From Candidatus Scatousia excrementigallinarum (GTDB lineage: Bacteria; Cyanobacteriota; Vampirovibrionia; Gastranaerophilales; Gastranaerophilaceae), in NCBI GenBank assembly GCA_018711035.1, contig DVIU01000165.1, forward strand, positions 1 to 39,784: a stretch of DNA of 39,784 bases, written 5' to 3'. Of this stretch, positions 1 to 9,498 are shown one piece after another (the first letter of the stretch is position 1; each line of letters begins with the position of its first letter). Made by a program: the position numbers and the translations under genes. The notes under the pieces are model-generated. The model searched no databases, was not told the origin of the DNA, and worked only from the letters and a program-made list of their open reading frames with translations.

Positions 1-57
1 ATTTCCGATAATATTATAGAAGTTGAAGATTATGAAACCTGTTTTAATTTAATATAA
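1..57 (+). CDS. 3' end of an open plus-strand frame entering from outside the window (…ISDNIIEVEDYETCFNLI*)
   Basis: Frame 1 is open from base 1 to TAA at 55-57. It would end convergently with murI. Too short to identify. Confidence 0.25.
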   Translation: MSDNIIEVEDYETCFNLI

Positions 58-901
58 TTTGTTCAGGCAGTTCGTTGACTGGATAAAAGATAGACGCCGC
101 GGTCTGGAAATTTTCAGGCTTTCCGCTTACATAATAAATTTCCCTGCCGTGTCCGGATGCCGTAGAGGCCAGACCTTTATTTTCCAAATCTTTTTTTATA
201 TATTTTGCAAATGCTGTTGCAGGGTTAATGAACATATCTTCCGGAGCAAATTCTTTTAATATATTAATTAAATATGGATAATGCGTACAGCCGAGAACGA
301 TTTTGTCCGGTGTAGAACTTAAAACTTTATCTAAATCTTTTTTTATTGCGGAAATACTCTCAGGTCTGTCCTCAAGTTTACCTTCAACAATTTTAACCCA
401 TTCAGGGCAGGCATGTTCAATAACTTCAACATCCGGATTAATTTTTTGTATACCGTTTTTATAAGCATGTGAATTTATTGTTGCGTGAGTGGCAAGTATT
501 CCAAGCTTTTTGACAGGAAGTTCCGCAAGTATTTGTGTTACAGACTGGATTATCGGATATATTTTAAAATCAAAATTATCCTTCAATGTATCATAAACAG
601 TTGCTGATGTTGTATTACAAGCCATCACTACCGCTTTAACTCCTTGTTTTCCGAGAAAATTAAAAATTCCTTCAGAAAATTTGATAAGCTGGTCTTTGTT
701 TTTTTCACCATAAGGCATATTTTTTGTATCGCCAAAATAAATACAATTTTCCTGCGGCATTAGCTCTCTTAATTGTTTCAAAACCGTCAGACCGCCAACG
801 CCGGAATCAAAAAATCCTATGGGGTTATTTTTAATGTTGTTTGAAATAATTGTTAATTCCCTCCACAATGGATTTTGCCGTATCCTGTTTCCTTTTATCA
901 C
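44..901 (-). CDS. murI: Glutamate racemase (true start probably near 847-850, see findings)
   Basis: PIGFFDSGVGGLTVLKQL, ACNTTSA and LGCTHYPYL motifs of MurI. Confidence 0.95.
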   Translation of the reverse strand: MIKGNRIRQNPLWRELTIISNNIKNNPIGFFDSGVGGLTVLKQLRELMPQENCIYFGDTKNMPYGEKNKDQLIKFSEGIFNFLGKQGVKAVVMACNTTSATVYDTLKDNFDFKIYPIIQSVTQILAELPVKKLGILATHATINSHAYKNGIQKINPDVEVIEHACPEWVKIVEGKLEDRPESISAIKKDLDKVLSSTPDKIVLGCTHYPYLINILKEFAPEDMFINPATAFAKYIKKDLENKGLASTASGHGREIYYVSGKPENFQTAASIFYPVNELPEQIILN

Positions 902-2693
902 TTACCAGTTGTGCTCTTTCATTATCATTTGAGATAAAACCAATTTCAATCAATATAGCCGGTGAAGTTGTATGGTTAATTACATAGAATTTTGATTTAA
1001 ATAAGCCTCTGTTATTTGATTTTATTGCACTGGCTAAAGAAGAATGAACTGTTTGCGCCAGATTTAAGCTTTCCTGATGATAATAATGAGTTTCAATGCC
1101 TGTAATTTCCGGACGGGTGCTGGAATTTACGTGGATACTGACAAAAATATCAGGTGCAACTTTTTCGCTAATAGCTACTCTGTCGGCAAGAGAAACATAA
1201 ATATCATTTGTTCTCGTCATTGTAACCTGATATCCCTGTTTTTTCAATAAAGCTTCTACTCTTTTTGAAACATCAAGTGTAATATCTTTTTCATTAATAC
1301 CGTTTCTTATTGCACCGTAATCAGTTCCGCCATGACCTGCATCAATTACAACACGTTTTACGCCTGTAGGTTTTTTGATAACTGGTGTAACCGGAGCAAC
1401 AGGTTTTTTAGGTGCTTTTACGCTTATTTTCAAAGCTTTTCCGTCTGCTCCTAGGTATGTATTTACCAAACTGTCTTTATCAATCGGAATTGTTAGTTTC
1501 AAACCATTTCCGCTCATCAAACTTATTTCGGCCTTTGAAAAAAGAGATTTCGCATAAGTATTTTTGAACATTTGTTCATTATATTTAGAAACATTATATA
1601 AGTATAAAATTATTTCATTATTGGTTCTGTCAAAACCGTGGACAACAGGATGACTGAATGATAAAGTCATTGCATCCGTCTGATTATCCAGTTCTTCAAG
1701 GTTATAAGTAAGCATATCCGCCGATGTGGAATATAATGTAGAAGGTATAACACTATTCATATTCGCAATTAATAAAGATTGATTGTCATTTGAATAAATG
1801 GGAATGTATTTTTCCACATCCGGAGTCGTTATGACAATTCGAGCTTTATTTACGGAAAACTGTCCGATTTTGACACTTTCTGTCTCATTTATCTTGAAGT
1901 CTTTATTTCTAAGATTCTGGGCAACAAGAGTATTAGACATGTCAAAGACTATTCTTGTTGGATTAGTTAGAATCATTGGTTTTTCAACTGTTAGTGAACC
2001 GAAACCATTTATTAATACAGCATTCGGCTTTGTAGTAATTCTGTCAATATAATATTTTGTATTTAACCTGAGCTGCATTTTTTCAACTTCTGGTGCCGTA
2101 ACCTGTTGAACTGTTGTATTAAAAGCTTCCTGCAATTGTTCAACAATATTATTTTCGGTAATTTCTTTTTTTACAGGTGTATAAATTGACATGTATTCAT
2201 AAAAATCGCTTGATGAGGCGTGTTCATCACGATATGTATGCTGGAAATAAGGATTCTGACACATCGGGTTTTTAAATTTAAGAATAATATTATTTTTTAT
2301 TTTCATAAATTTAATATCCGATGCAGAGAAATCTTCATCAAGATACATTACAACCCTTACAATATCCGGATTTGTTGTAAACTGGGATATTTTAACCTGT
2401 TTTATTCCCGGTGAATTAAATGACCAATCTTGTTTAGGAATTGTAAGAATTGCAGAGTTTATATCAAAGTAAGCTCTTTTAGGATTTTCAAGTGTTACAA
2501 TTTTAACATCGGGCATAATTTGTTCAAGCGTGTTATCCTGCGCTGAGATAACCATTATTGAATTAGAGGTGTCAAAATTCGCTGATGTAATCTTGAAGAT
2601 ATCTTCTGCAAAAACTCTGGAGCAAAATGTAGAAAATGTTGCAATTATAAACAGTAATAAAAGTAATAATTTTTTCATACCATACAATCTCAT
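831..2693 (-). CDS. N-acetylmuramoyl-L-alanine amidase with N-terminal AMIN-like domains and signal peptide
   Basis: C-terminal VVIDAGHGGTDYGAIRNGINEKDITLDVSKRVEALL…SIHVNSS…ETHYY…ILIEIGFISN is Amidase_3. Hydrophobic N-terminus. Confidence 0.93.
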   Translation of the reverse strand: MRLYGMKKLLLLLLFIIATFSTFCSRVFAEDIFKITSANFDTSNSIMVISAQDNTLEQIMPDVKIVTLENPKRAYFDINSAILTIPKQDWSFNSPGIKQVKISQFTTNPDIVRVVMYLDEDFSASDIKFMKIKNNIILKFKNPMCQNPYFQHTYRDEHASSSDFYEYMSIYTPVKKEITENNIVEQLQEAFNTTVQQVTAPEVEKMQLRLNTKYYIDRITTKPNAVLINGFGSLTVEKPMILTNPTRIVFDMSNTLVAQNLRNKDFKINETESVKIGQFSVNKARIVITTPDVEKYIPIYSNDNQSLLIANMNSVIPSTLYSTSADMLTYNLEELDNQTDAMTLSFSHPVVHGFDRTNNEIILYLYNVSKYNEQMFKNTYAKSLFSKAEISLMSGNGLKLTIPIDKDSLVNTYLGADGKALKISVKAPKKPVAPVTPVIKKPTGVKRVVIDAGHGGTDYGAIRNGINEKDITLDVSKRVEALLKKQGYQVTMTRTNDIYVSLADRVAISEKVAPDIFVSIHVNSSTRPEITGIETHYYHQESLNLAQTVHSSLASAIKSNNRGLFKSKFYVINHTTSPAILIEIGFISNDNERAQLVSDKRKQDTAKSIVEGINNYFKQH

Positions 2694-2748
2694 TACTATT
2701 ATATAATATAATTTATCTTTTTATTTATCAAATTGTAACAAAATCTAC

Positions 2749-2967
2749 TTATTTAATAATATGTTTTCTGAACGCAATACTCACAGCCTGAGTTCTGTTT
2801 TTAGCTTTTAACTTTTTCAAGATTCCGCTGATGCATGCTTTAACAGTATGTGTGCTAACATATAGTTTTTGTGAAATCTGTTTATTTTCATAGCCGTATG
2901 TTAAAAGGTTTAACACCTCTATCTCTCGTTCGCATAACTCGTTTATATTTGTTTTTGTAGACGCCAT
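2749..2967 (-). CDS. Stand-alone LuxR/GerE-type helix-turn-helix protein
   Basis: 72 aa, LCEREIEVLNLLTYGYENKQISQKLYVSTHTVKACISGILKKLKAKNRTQAV matches the NarL/FixJ HTH pattern with no receiver domain. RBS-like GGAGGCAGG upstream. Confidence 0.85.
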   Translation of the reverse strand: MASTKTNINELCEREIEVLNLLTYGYENKQISQKLYVSTHTVKACISGILKKLKAKNRTQAVSIAFRKHIIK

Positions 2968-3086
2968 GCCTGCCTCCTGATATTATTATGATACAGAAAG
3001 CTGAAAGATAAAACAAATTTATTAATAATATTGCCGTTTAGAATACAAAAGTTTACTAATTTGCATTAAGCAAAAATTTGTTTTTT

Positions 3087-4862
3087 TTAATTTGTAACTT
3101 CCTGCTTTTTGAACTGCATTTCATAAAGAGCTTTGTATTGTCCGTTTTTGATAGACATAAGTTTGTCATGATTTCCGAGTTCCACAAGCTCACCTTCATT
3201 TATAACCGCAATTTTATCGGCATTTATGACCGTAGATAATCTGTGTGCAATGACAAATACTGTTTTATCCTGCATTAAATTCTCAATTGCTTTTTGAACA
3301 ATAGCCTCTGTTTTGTTGTCCAGTGCGGAGGTCGCTTCGTCAAGTATAATAATAGGTGCCGCTTTCAAAAAAGCTCTTGCTATTGCTACACGCTGTTTTT
3401 GACCGCCGGATAGGAGGATTCCTCTTTCTCCAATTTGAGTGTTTAAACCGTCATGTAAAGTTGATATAAATTCATCCAGGTAAGCCATTTTAATAGCTTT
3501 TTCAAGCTGTTCTTCCGTTGCATTTTGATTACCAAGTAAAATATTATCTTTTATAGTTCCTGAGAATAAAAAGTTATCTTGAAAAACAACTGCAATATTT
3601 TGTCTTAATGATTCAAGCGTGTAATCTCTTATATCAATTCCGTCAATAGTGATTAAGCCGGATTTTATATCATAAAATCGTGGAAGCAAATTAACTATGG
3701 TTGTTTTTCCGCCGCCTGAATTCCCGACCAGAGCAATCGTTTCTCCCTGGTTAATTTGCAGGTTAATATTTTTTAGAACAGGAACATTCTCATTATATTC
3801 AAACCATACATCTTTGAACTCAATATTTTTATGTTCTCGGCCCATCACTATTGCATTTTCTTTATCTCTTATTTCAGGAACAGAATCTAAGACTTCAAAA
3901 ATCCTTTCTATTGAGAAGAATGAGAATTGTACGGCATTAAGATTATTTCCCAAATTTTTTACAGGTGTATAAAGCAGGATTAATGCAGTAATAAAAGAAA
4001 CAAAATTACCGCTTGTTATCTGTCCGGACATAATCAAGTGCGAACCATATCCTATAGCAGCAGCAATTCCAACTGAAACAATCACGTGCATCAGAGGTGA
4101 AAGCCATTGGGTTTTCTGAACCATTTTTATTCTTAAAGTGAAAATGCTCTGTAAAATATTGAAAAATTTGTTTGTTTCATTTTTTTGCAGGTTATATGAA
4201 GTTATGGTTTTGTTGCCGTTAAAAACCTCATTGTATTCAGTAATAATAGAAGCATCCGCAAAAACAGTTTTTTCCATAACTGATTTTATTCTCTTTTGCA
4301 ATTTTGCAACCGGTGCAAATGCACAGCCCAGAACAACAACTGCTATTAATGCAAGTTTCCATGAGTTATAAAAAAGTACGCAAATCAGAGAAATTGATGA
4401 GAATATCCTCTGTGTAAATATACTCAGGTTATCCAATAACCCGTTACAGGCTAAATCCGCTTGATTATTGAATTGGAAAACAATATCGCCGGAATTCTGT
4501 TTATCAAAGAAAGATGTCGGCAGTGTCAAAAGTTTTTTAAACATATCAAACTTTAGCCCGTTTGTAATTTTGCCTCCTACCCAGGTTGAAAGATATGCAG
4601 ACATATACTTTAATCCGCCTTGAATAGACGTAAACGCCACAATTCCAAGCGGAATATACCATGGTGAAGCAATGGATTTTTCTACCATTACCAGATCCAT
4701 ATAAGGCTTCAAGGCTAAAGCAATTACTGCATCAAGCGAACCTATCGGAATACAAATTAACATTGAACATAATGCCCTGAACCATACTGGCTTTACATAT
4801 GGCCACATTCGTCTGTAATTGATATATACTCGATTTTTTATTATTGCATTAATCTTAAACAT
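3087..4862 (-). CDS. ABC transporter ATP-binding/permease protein, MsbA-like lipid exporter
   Basis: N-terminal TM domain, Walker A GNSGGGKTT, signature LSGGQKQRVAIARA, Walker B IIILDEATSALD. Confidence 0.93.
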   Translation of the reverse strand: MFKINAIIKNRVYINYRRMWPYVKPVWFRALCSMLICIPIGSLDAVIALALKPYMDLVMVEKSIASPWYIPLGIVAFTSIQGGLKYMSAYLSTWVGGKITNGLKFDMFKKLLTLPTSFFDKQNSGDIVFQFNNQADLACNGLLDNLSIFTQRIFSSISLICVLFYNSWKLALIAVVVLGCAFAPVAKLQKRIKSVMEKTVFADASIITEYNEVFNGNKTITSYNLQKNETNKFFNILQSIFTLRIKMVQKTQWLSPLMHVIVSVGIAAAIGYGSHLIMSGQITSGNFVSFITALILLYTPVKNLGNNLNAVQFSFFSIERIFEVLDSVPEIRDKENAIVMGREHKNIEFKDVWFEYNENVPVLKNINLQINQGETIALVGNSGGGKTTIVNLLPRFYDIKSGLITIDGIDIRDYTLESLRQNIAVVFQDNFLFSGTIKDNILLGNQNATEEQLEKAIKMAYLDEFISTLHDGLNTQIGERGILLSGGQKQRVAIARAFLKAAPIIILDEATSALDNKTEAIVQKAIENLMQDKTVFVIAHRLSTVINADKIAVINEGELVELGNHDKLMSIKNGQYKALYEMQFKKQEVTN

Positions 4863-4869
4863 TTCGACC

Positions 4870-5709
4870 TCATATTGTATTTATGTTTTGTTTTTTATAA
4901 TTATAAGTATTGTCCCTGTCCCAATTTATTCCTGTTTTAATTATCTTAGCTGGAGAGCCTACAAAAATTGCGCCATCTGTATATTCTTCTACTGGATTTG
5001 AAGATGCTGTATAAAGAGAGTTTATTCCAATAATAGAGTTCTTCGGAATGAGACTCCCCTTGAGAAAAGTTACATTGCTACCGACCCAGCAATGATTTCC
5101 TAAATATATATTTTTAGGAAAATTTAAAATATTGCCAACACTATCTAAAATAGTATGTCCATCAGAAGGTCTAAAAACTACATTATGTGACAGCATACAA
5201 TTATCTCCAATTTCTATTTTTAAATTTGGCTCATCCCATAAAATAAATGTGGCATGTTCAATGGATGTGTTTTCTCCAATAATAAGCTCGGAACCTTCAC
5301 TTAAAGGATTAAATGTAGAAAATCCCAAATGATATTTTGTTTTTTTTACATTAACTAAATTATTTGAAGTACAAGTAAGGATGGTTTCTGATAATAATTT
5401 AGTAGCAGCATAAAATATGACAGTATTATTATCACCTAAAAATTTAATCTTTAAATTTTTTAAATATTTTTGAGACAATTGATTGCCATTATCATCTAAA
5501 AGTATAAATTTATTGTTTTTACCATTATTCTCTATAACACTGCTTCTATTATCAAATCTTTTATGTTTTCTTAAAGATGGGAATAATGAGTAATATGTAT
5601 GTGGTGAATCTTTTTTTGTATAATACTCTAATATTGGGTAGTTTAAGATTTGAATTTGTCTAACTAATTCTTGTTCCGTATTATATTTGTATTTCTTAAA
5701 AAAAATCAT
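4870..5709 (-). CDS. Left-handed beta-helix acyltransferase (hexapeptide repeat) with an N-terminal glycan-cluster module
   Basis: Hexapeptide-type repeats (IEIGDNCMLSHNVVFRPSDGH…IYLGNHCWVGSNVTFLKGSLIPKNSIIGINS…VGSPAKII). Confidence 0.85.
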   Translation of the reverse strand: MIFFKKYKYNTEQELVRQIQILNYPILEYYTKKDSPHTYYSLFPSLRKHKRFDNRSSVIENNGKNNKFILLDDNGNQLSQKYLKNLKIKFLGDNNTVIFYAATKLLSETILTCTSNNLVNVKKTKYHLGFSTFNPLSEGSELIIGENTSIEHATFILWDEPNLKIEIGDNCMLSHNVVFRPSDGHTILDSVGNILNFPKNIYLGNHCWVGSNVTFLKGSLIPKNSIIGINSLYTASSNPVEEYTDGAIFVGSPAKIIKTGINWDRDNTYNYKKQNINTI

Positions 5710-5714
5710 ATAAT

Positions 5715-7211
5715 TTACCTCTTTATTAAAAACATTTGTCCGCTATGAAGATATATTGGAATGAATTCGTCCGGATTTTCATCCAAAAATTCATCAACTG
5801 CTTTTTGAGCTCCGATTAAAGCCGGAGTATGTCCGTAATCTTCTGCAATTACAATACCGTTTTTTACAAGCCTGTCTTTAACTTTGTATAAAGCAGCTTT
5901 TACTGCTTCATACATATCAACATCAATGTTAGCGGCACATATATTTTTTATCTTTTCAGGTAATTCATCCTGAATAATATTTGATTTTATAAGTTCATAG
6001 TTATCGTAATCTGCCAGATAATTATTTACTTTTTCAATAGATGTTTCTGTATGAGTGTTTGACCATAGCATATCTTGTGAATTTTGAGCTTCAGCATAAG
6101 AAAAGCCTTCATAAGTATCAATAAAATAGCATTTTTTATTTATATTAGATTTGTTTCTGTAATTTAAAGTCGCTCTTGCTGATGCACCTTGAAAAGTTCC
6201 GATTTCTACATAATCACCTTCAAGATTTTTGGTTGTTTCAAGAGCTTGAAAAATATTTTCAAAATCCCCAGGACAAAAATGCTGTAAAGGATTATTATTT
6301 GATTCCTCTAACAGTGTTTTATATGCATTTTCATTGATATGGTAGTATCGGGCCTGGGGTGTACCATATTGTTCAATAGAAAGGTATTTTAAATTGTACT
6401 TTTGTAATTCTTTAATTGCTAATATACCGGAAAAATCTTGATTATATGCCAGTACAAAAATAGTGTTCTCTTTATCTTGCAGGCTAGAAATGTCACTGAC
6501 AGAAATAACATGACAAATATCAATCGGTTCTGATATATCTGTCAATAAATAAATATCTTTAGTATACTTTTGTTTAATTCTTTGTATATTTTGTTCTATT
6601 GTGAATTTATTAAGCCTTTTTACGTAAATATTTCTCATTGAATAATATTCCCCGACAGAAAATATTTTGTACAGGTCATTGTATAAAAATTCATATTGTG
6701 GATTATCAATATTTTTATAAACAAAGTCTATTTGATTAGAGTTTTTTATATTTAATAAATGCTGTTTTAATGAATTTATCCCATTATTTGCGGTTGTTGC
6801 CAAATAATCCATACTTGAATGCATTTGTAATAATTTATCTGAATAATCAGACAATTCCGATTTAATTGAATTTAATGAAGTTTCAAGAGCATATTGTTTT
6901 AATTTAATTTCTGAAACTCTATTATCAATGGCTTTTGTTGAATCAGAAATTACACTTTTAAACTTTTGTTGTTCAATTTGTAAGTTTTTAGCAAAAGTTG
7001 TTTGAGATTCTTCTACAAAAGTTTTGAAATCAGTTTCTACCTTCTGTAAAACATCACGATTTTGAGAAACCAACTCATCTTTAAGTCTATCAATACTATC
7101 TTCAATTAGTTTAGCTTTATTTTTCCACTTAAACTTTATACATAAAAGGTGCAGGCATTTATGTTTATCTTCATTTGTTATGCTAAAAATATTATTAAGA
7201 AACCCGGTCAT
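5715..7211 (-). CDS. Coiled-coil protein with C-terminal TylF/macrocin-O-methyltransferase-like domain
   Basis: C-terminal GDYVEIGTFQGASARATLNY…CYFIDTYEGF…NIDVDMYEAVKAALYKVKDRLVKNGIVIAEDYGH…AVDEF is TylF-like. Long Q/K/S/E-rich coiled coil around residues 35-150. Confidence 0.8.
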   Translation of the reverse strand: MTGFLNNIFSITNEDKHKCLHLLCIKFKWKNKAKLIEDSIDRLKDELVSQNRDVLQKVETDFKTFVEESQTTFAKNLQIEQQKFKSVISDSTKAIDNRVSEIKLKQYALETSLNSIKSELSDYSDKLLQMHSSMDYLATTANNGINSLKQHLLNIKNSNQIDFVYKNIDNPQYEFLYNDLYKIFSVGEYYSMRNIYVKRLNKFTIEQNIQRIKQKYTKDIYLLTDISEPIDICHVISVSDISSLQDKENTIFVLAYNQDFSGILAIKELQKYNLKYLSIEQYGTPQARYYHINENAYKTLLEESNNNPLQHFCPGDFENIFQALETTKNLEGDYVEIGTFQGASARATLNYRNKSNINKKCYFIDTYEGFSYAEAQNSQDMLWSNTHTETSIEKVNNYLADYDNYELIKSNIIQDELPEKIKNICAANIDVDMYEAVKAALYKVKDRLVKNGIVIAEDYGHTPALIGAQKAVDEFLDENPDEFIPIYLHSGQMFLIKR

Positions 7212-8337
7212 CGTTTAACTCCTTCTTAGTATAATGATGATTTAAATATTTAACTTGTTCATATTCTTCACAGCGTTTTTTTACATCAGCTATTTCAAAA
7301 AAGTCAATAGTGACATTTTCGTAAAAATGAATACAAGAATAATTGTGAATAAAATCTAAAAATTCTTTTTTAGTCAATCCAACATCGAATTTAACACAGC
7401 AATTATGAATAGGAACGCATCCAAATTCATTATTTTCATATATTTTTTCAATAATCGGAAATGTTAACTTGCCCTCTTTCCAGTGACATAGAGAACTTTG
7501 AATAACATGTAAGAAAAAGTTTCCCCAGTGTAAGAAATACAGGTCTTCAACATACCAATTTTCAATTTTCAATTTTACATATTCAAGCAAATAATTAAAA
7601 TAAAAATCAACATTATAAATTGTCGTTTGATTTTCATAGTTTTTTTGCCATTTACGATCTTTATTAGAGTTAAAAATTTTAAACCAGTCAATATTATTTT
7701 TTTGATATGTAATTCCGAAAGACCAGTGTTTTCCATGGCTTCTAGAACGCCACATGTCAAGAGAAAAAGCATTTATTTCATTCTCATCAGCGTATTGTGC
7801 AACTTTTTGCATTATTTCTGCTGAAATCGAAGGTCTGCATAATAGTGTTGTGTCATCAGCATCAATATTCCAGTAATTGTGAATGCCATTTTTAAGCGAG
7901 TGATAAAAAGTTGTAAGGTGTGCATAACCGGCTTTTTCCCAACATTTGGAACAAATATTTTTAATAATTTTCTTTAATGGATTCACAGCACTTTTTATGA
8001 ATTTTATATTCTGATTTTTAAAAGTAACATTTTTTAAAAGTTTGTACTCAATTTCTTTTTTGTCACAAATTATATAAATGTCGGCATCCATAAAATTTGC
8101 AATGTTAAGCCAATATTGCATACACATCAATGCTGCTTCATCAGATCTGTTTGTTTTTAAATAAAAAACAGGTGGATGGGTTGGATTATTTGAATAACTT
8201 TTCATTTTTGGAAATAAATTAAATTCAATAACCTTATTATCTTTATCTTTAACATATTGAAAAACTAAGATATTTCCAATATATAATCTGAAAAGGTTTT
8301 TATCATCATATAATTTTGTATTTATATATTGAAACAT
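7195..8337 (-). CDS. Putative GT-A-like glycosyltransferase (DADDT motif), paralog of 9492-10577
   Basis: YWNIDADDTTLL and SHGKHWSFGITY blocks shared with 9492-10577. Sits in the glycan cluster. Confidence 0.6.
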   Translation of the reverse strand: MFQYINTKLYDDKNLFRLYIGNILVFQYVKDKDNKVIEFNLFPKMKSYSNNPTHPPVFYLKTNRSDEAALMCMQYWLNIANFMDADIYIICDKKEIEYKLLKNVTFKNQNIKFIKSAVNPLKKIIKNICSKCWEKAGYAHLTTFYHSLKNGIHNYWNIDADDTTLLCRPSISAEIMQKVAQYADENEINAFSLDMWRSRSHGKHWSFGITYQKNNIDWFKIFNSNKDRKWQKNYENQTTIYNVDFYFNYLLEYVKLKIENWYVEDLYFLHWGNFFLHVIQSSLCHWKEGKLTFPIIEKIYENNEFGCVPIHNCCVKFDVGLTKKEFLDFIHNYSCIHFYENVTIDFFEIADVKKRCEEYEQVKYLNHHYTKKELNDDRVS

Positions 8338-8346
8338 ACCTTATCT

Positions 8347-9498
8347 TTAATCCTTTCTTCTTCTAATTTTTAATTTGATACCAAAAATAATAATGATTTT
8401 ATGTTCATTCTGATTTTTGGCAGAAAAAATAGTCTGCAAAATTTTTTCCATAAGATTACGTTTTAATATGTTTTTAGGAAGATACTTTTTATTAACGTTT
8501 TTTAATAAATTATGCCCCTCAAATATAAGTTTAGGCTTTTGCCTGTTACTTAAGAATATTTCTACAGGAGCTCCTGATGAACCAAATTCAAAATTATCCT
8601 TAAATGAAAATGTACGCTTAAAATCCATATTCCTTTGTTCTCTGGAAAGAACATATAAATTTGACCTCTTGCCGGCAAGAATATCACACAGACCGCTTCT
8701 GTATGATATTACACTATGACAATTTATTCCCAGTTGAATCAATTCATTTACATCCAGCTCTAAATTTATAGCACCGTCAATGTGATTATTATAATTAATT
8801 ACATTTTCAAAAACTATATATCCAAGTTGTTGCAGTTCTGATGCGATATTATTCCAGATTCTTTTATCCAATAATACATCACTGCTTGCTTCTGGCAGAA
8901 GTAAGATACTTTTTTCAAGTTTTCCGTATTGTTCAATTTTGTCTTTACAGTTCTTTGTGATATCCGGATAATGAATGTCATTTATATTAATCTTTTTTAT
9001 TTTTAAAATGCCGGCACAAGCATAATTATATTCCATTACAGAATAATTATTTCCATCCTTATTAAGAATTTCTGCGAATTTATGGAAATAAGGAGTATCA
9101 AAATCTATTACAAAGAAACTTCCTACCCTTGGTATGGCAGAAAACATCTTTTGTATAAGTAAATGCTTTGTATAAGCAAATATAATATCGTCATTAAAGT
9201 ATTTTTTCAGTTTTTGTTCTATATATTTGTTAAAATCAAATACCGAATAATTTGTTATATTAAATAATGGCATAACCGCTTCGGCAGAAGGGTTAATGAT
9301 GTAGTGAATTTTTCCGTATTTTTCTTCTAAATCATTCTTCATTGCCGCTCTATAAAAACTATCACCCAGATGCATATGAGAAATGAAATTACAGCAATCA
9401 GATTTTCTGTATGGTTCTAATATTTCATACAGGTCTTGTAATTCTTCTTTATATTTAAGCAATGAATATGCTACAGCCAAACGCTCTCTTTCTAACAT
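8347..9498 (-). CDS. Putative GT-B/GT9-like glycosyltransferase, paralog of the two ORFs at 10559-12881
   Basis: Shared blocks SILLLPEASSD…WNNIASELQQLGYIVFENV and SVISYRSGLCDILAG. C-terminal EHKIIIIFGIKLKIRRRK module. Confidence 0.55.
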   Translation of the reverse strand: MLERERLAVAYSLLKYKEELQDLYEILEPYRKSDCCNFISHMHLGDSFYRAAMKNDLEEKYGKIHYIINPSAEAVMPLFNITNYSVFDFNKYIEQKLKKYFNDDIIFAYTKHLLIQKMFSAIPRVGSFFVIDFDTPYFHKFAEILNKDGNNYSVMEYNYACAGILKIKKININDIHYPDITKNCKDKIEQYGKLEKSILLLPEASSDVLLDKRIWNNIASELQQLGYIVFENVINYNNHIDGAINLELDVNELIQLGINCHSVISYRSGLCDILAGKRSNLYVLSREQRNMDFKRTFSFKDNFEFGSSGAPVEIFLSNRQKPKLIFEGHNLLKNVNKKYLPKNILKRNLMEKILQTIFSAKNQNEHKIIIIFGIKLKIRRRKD

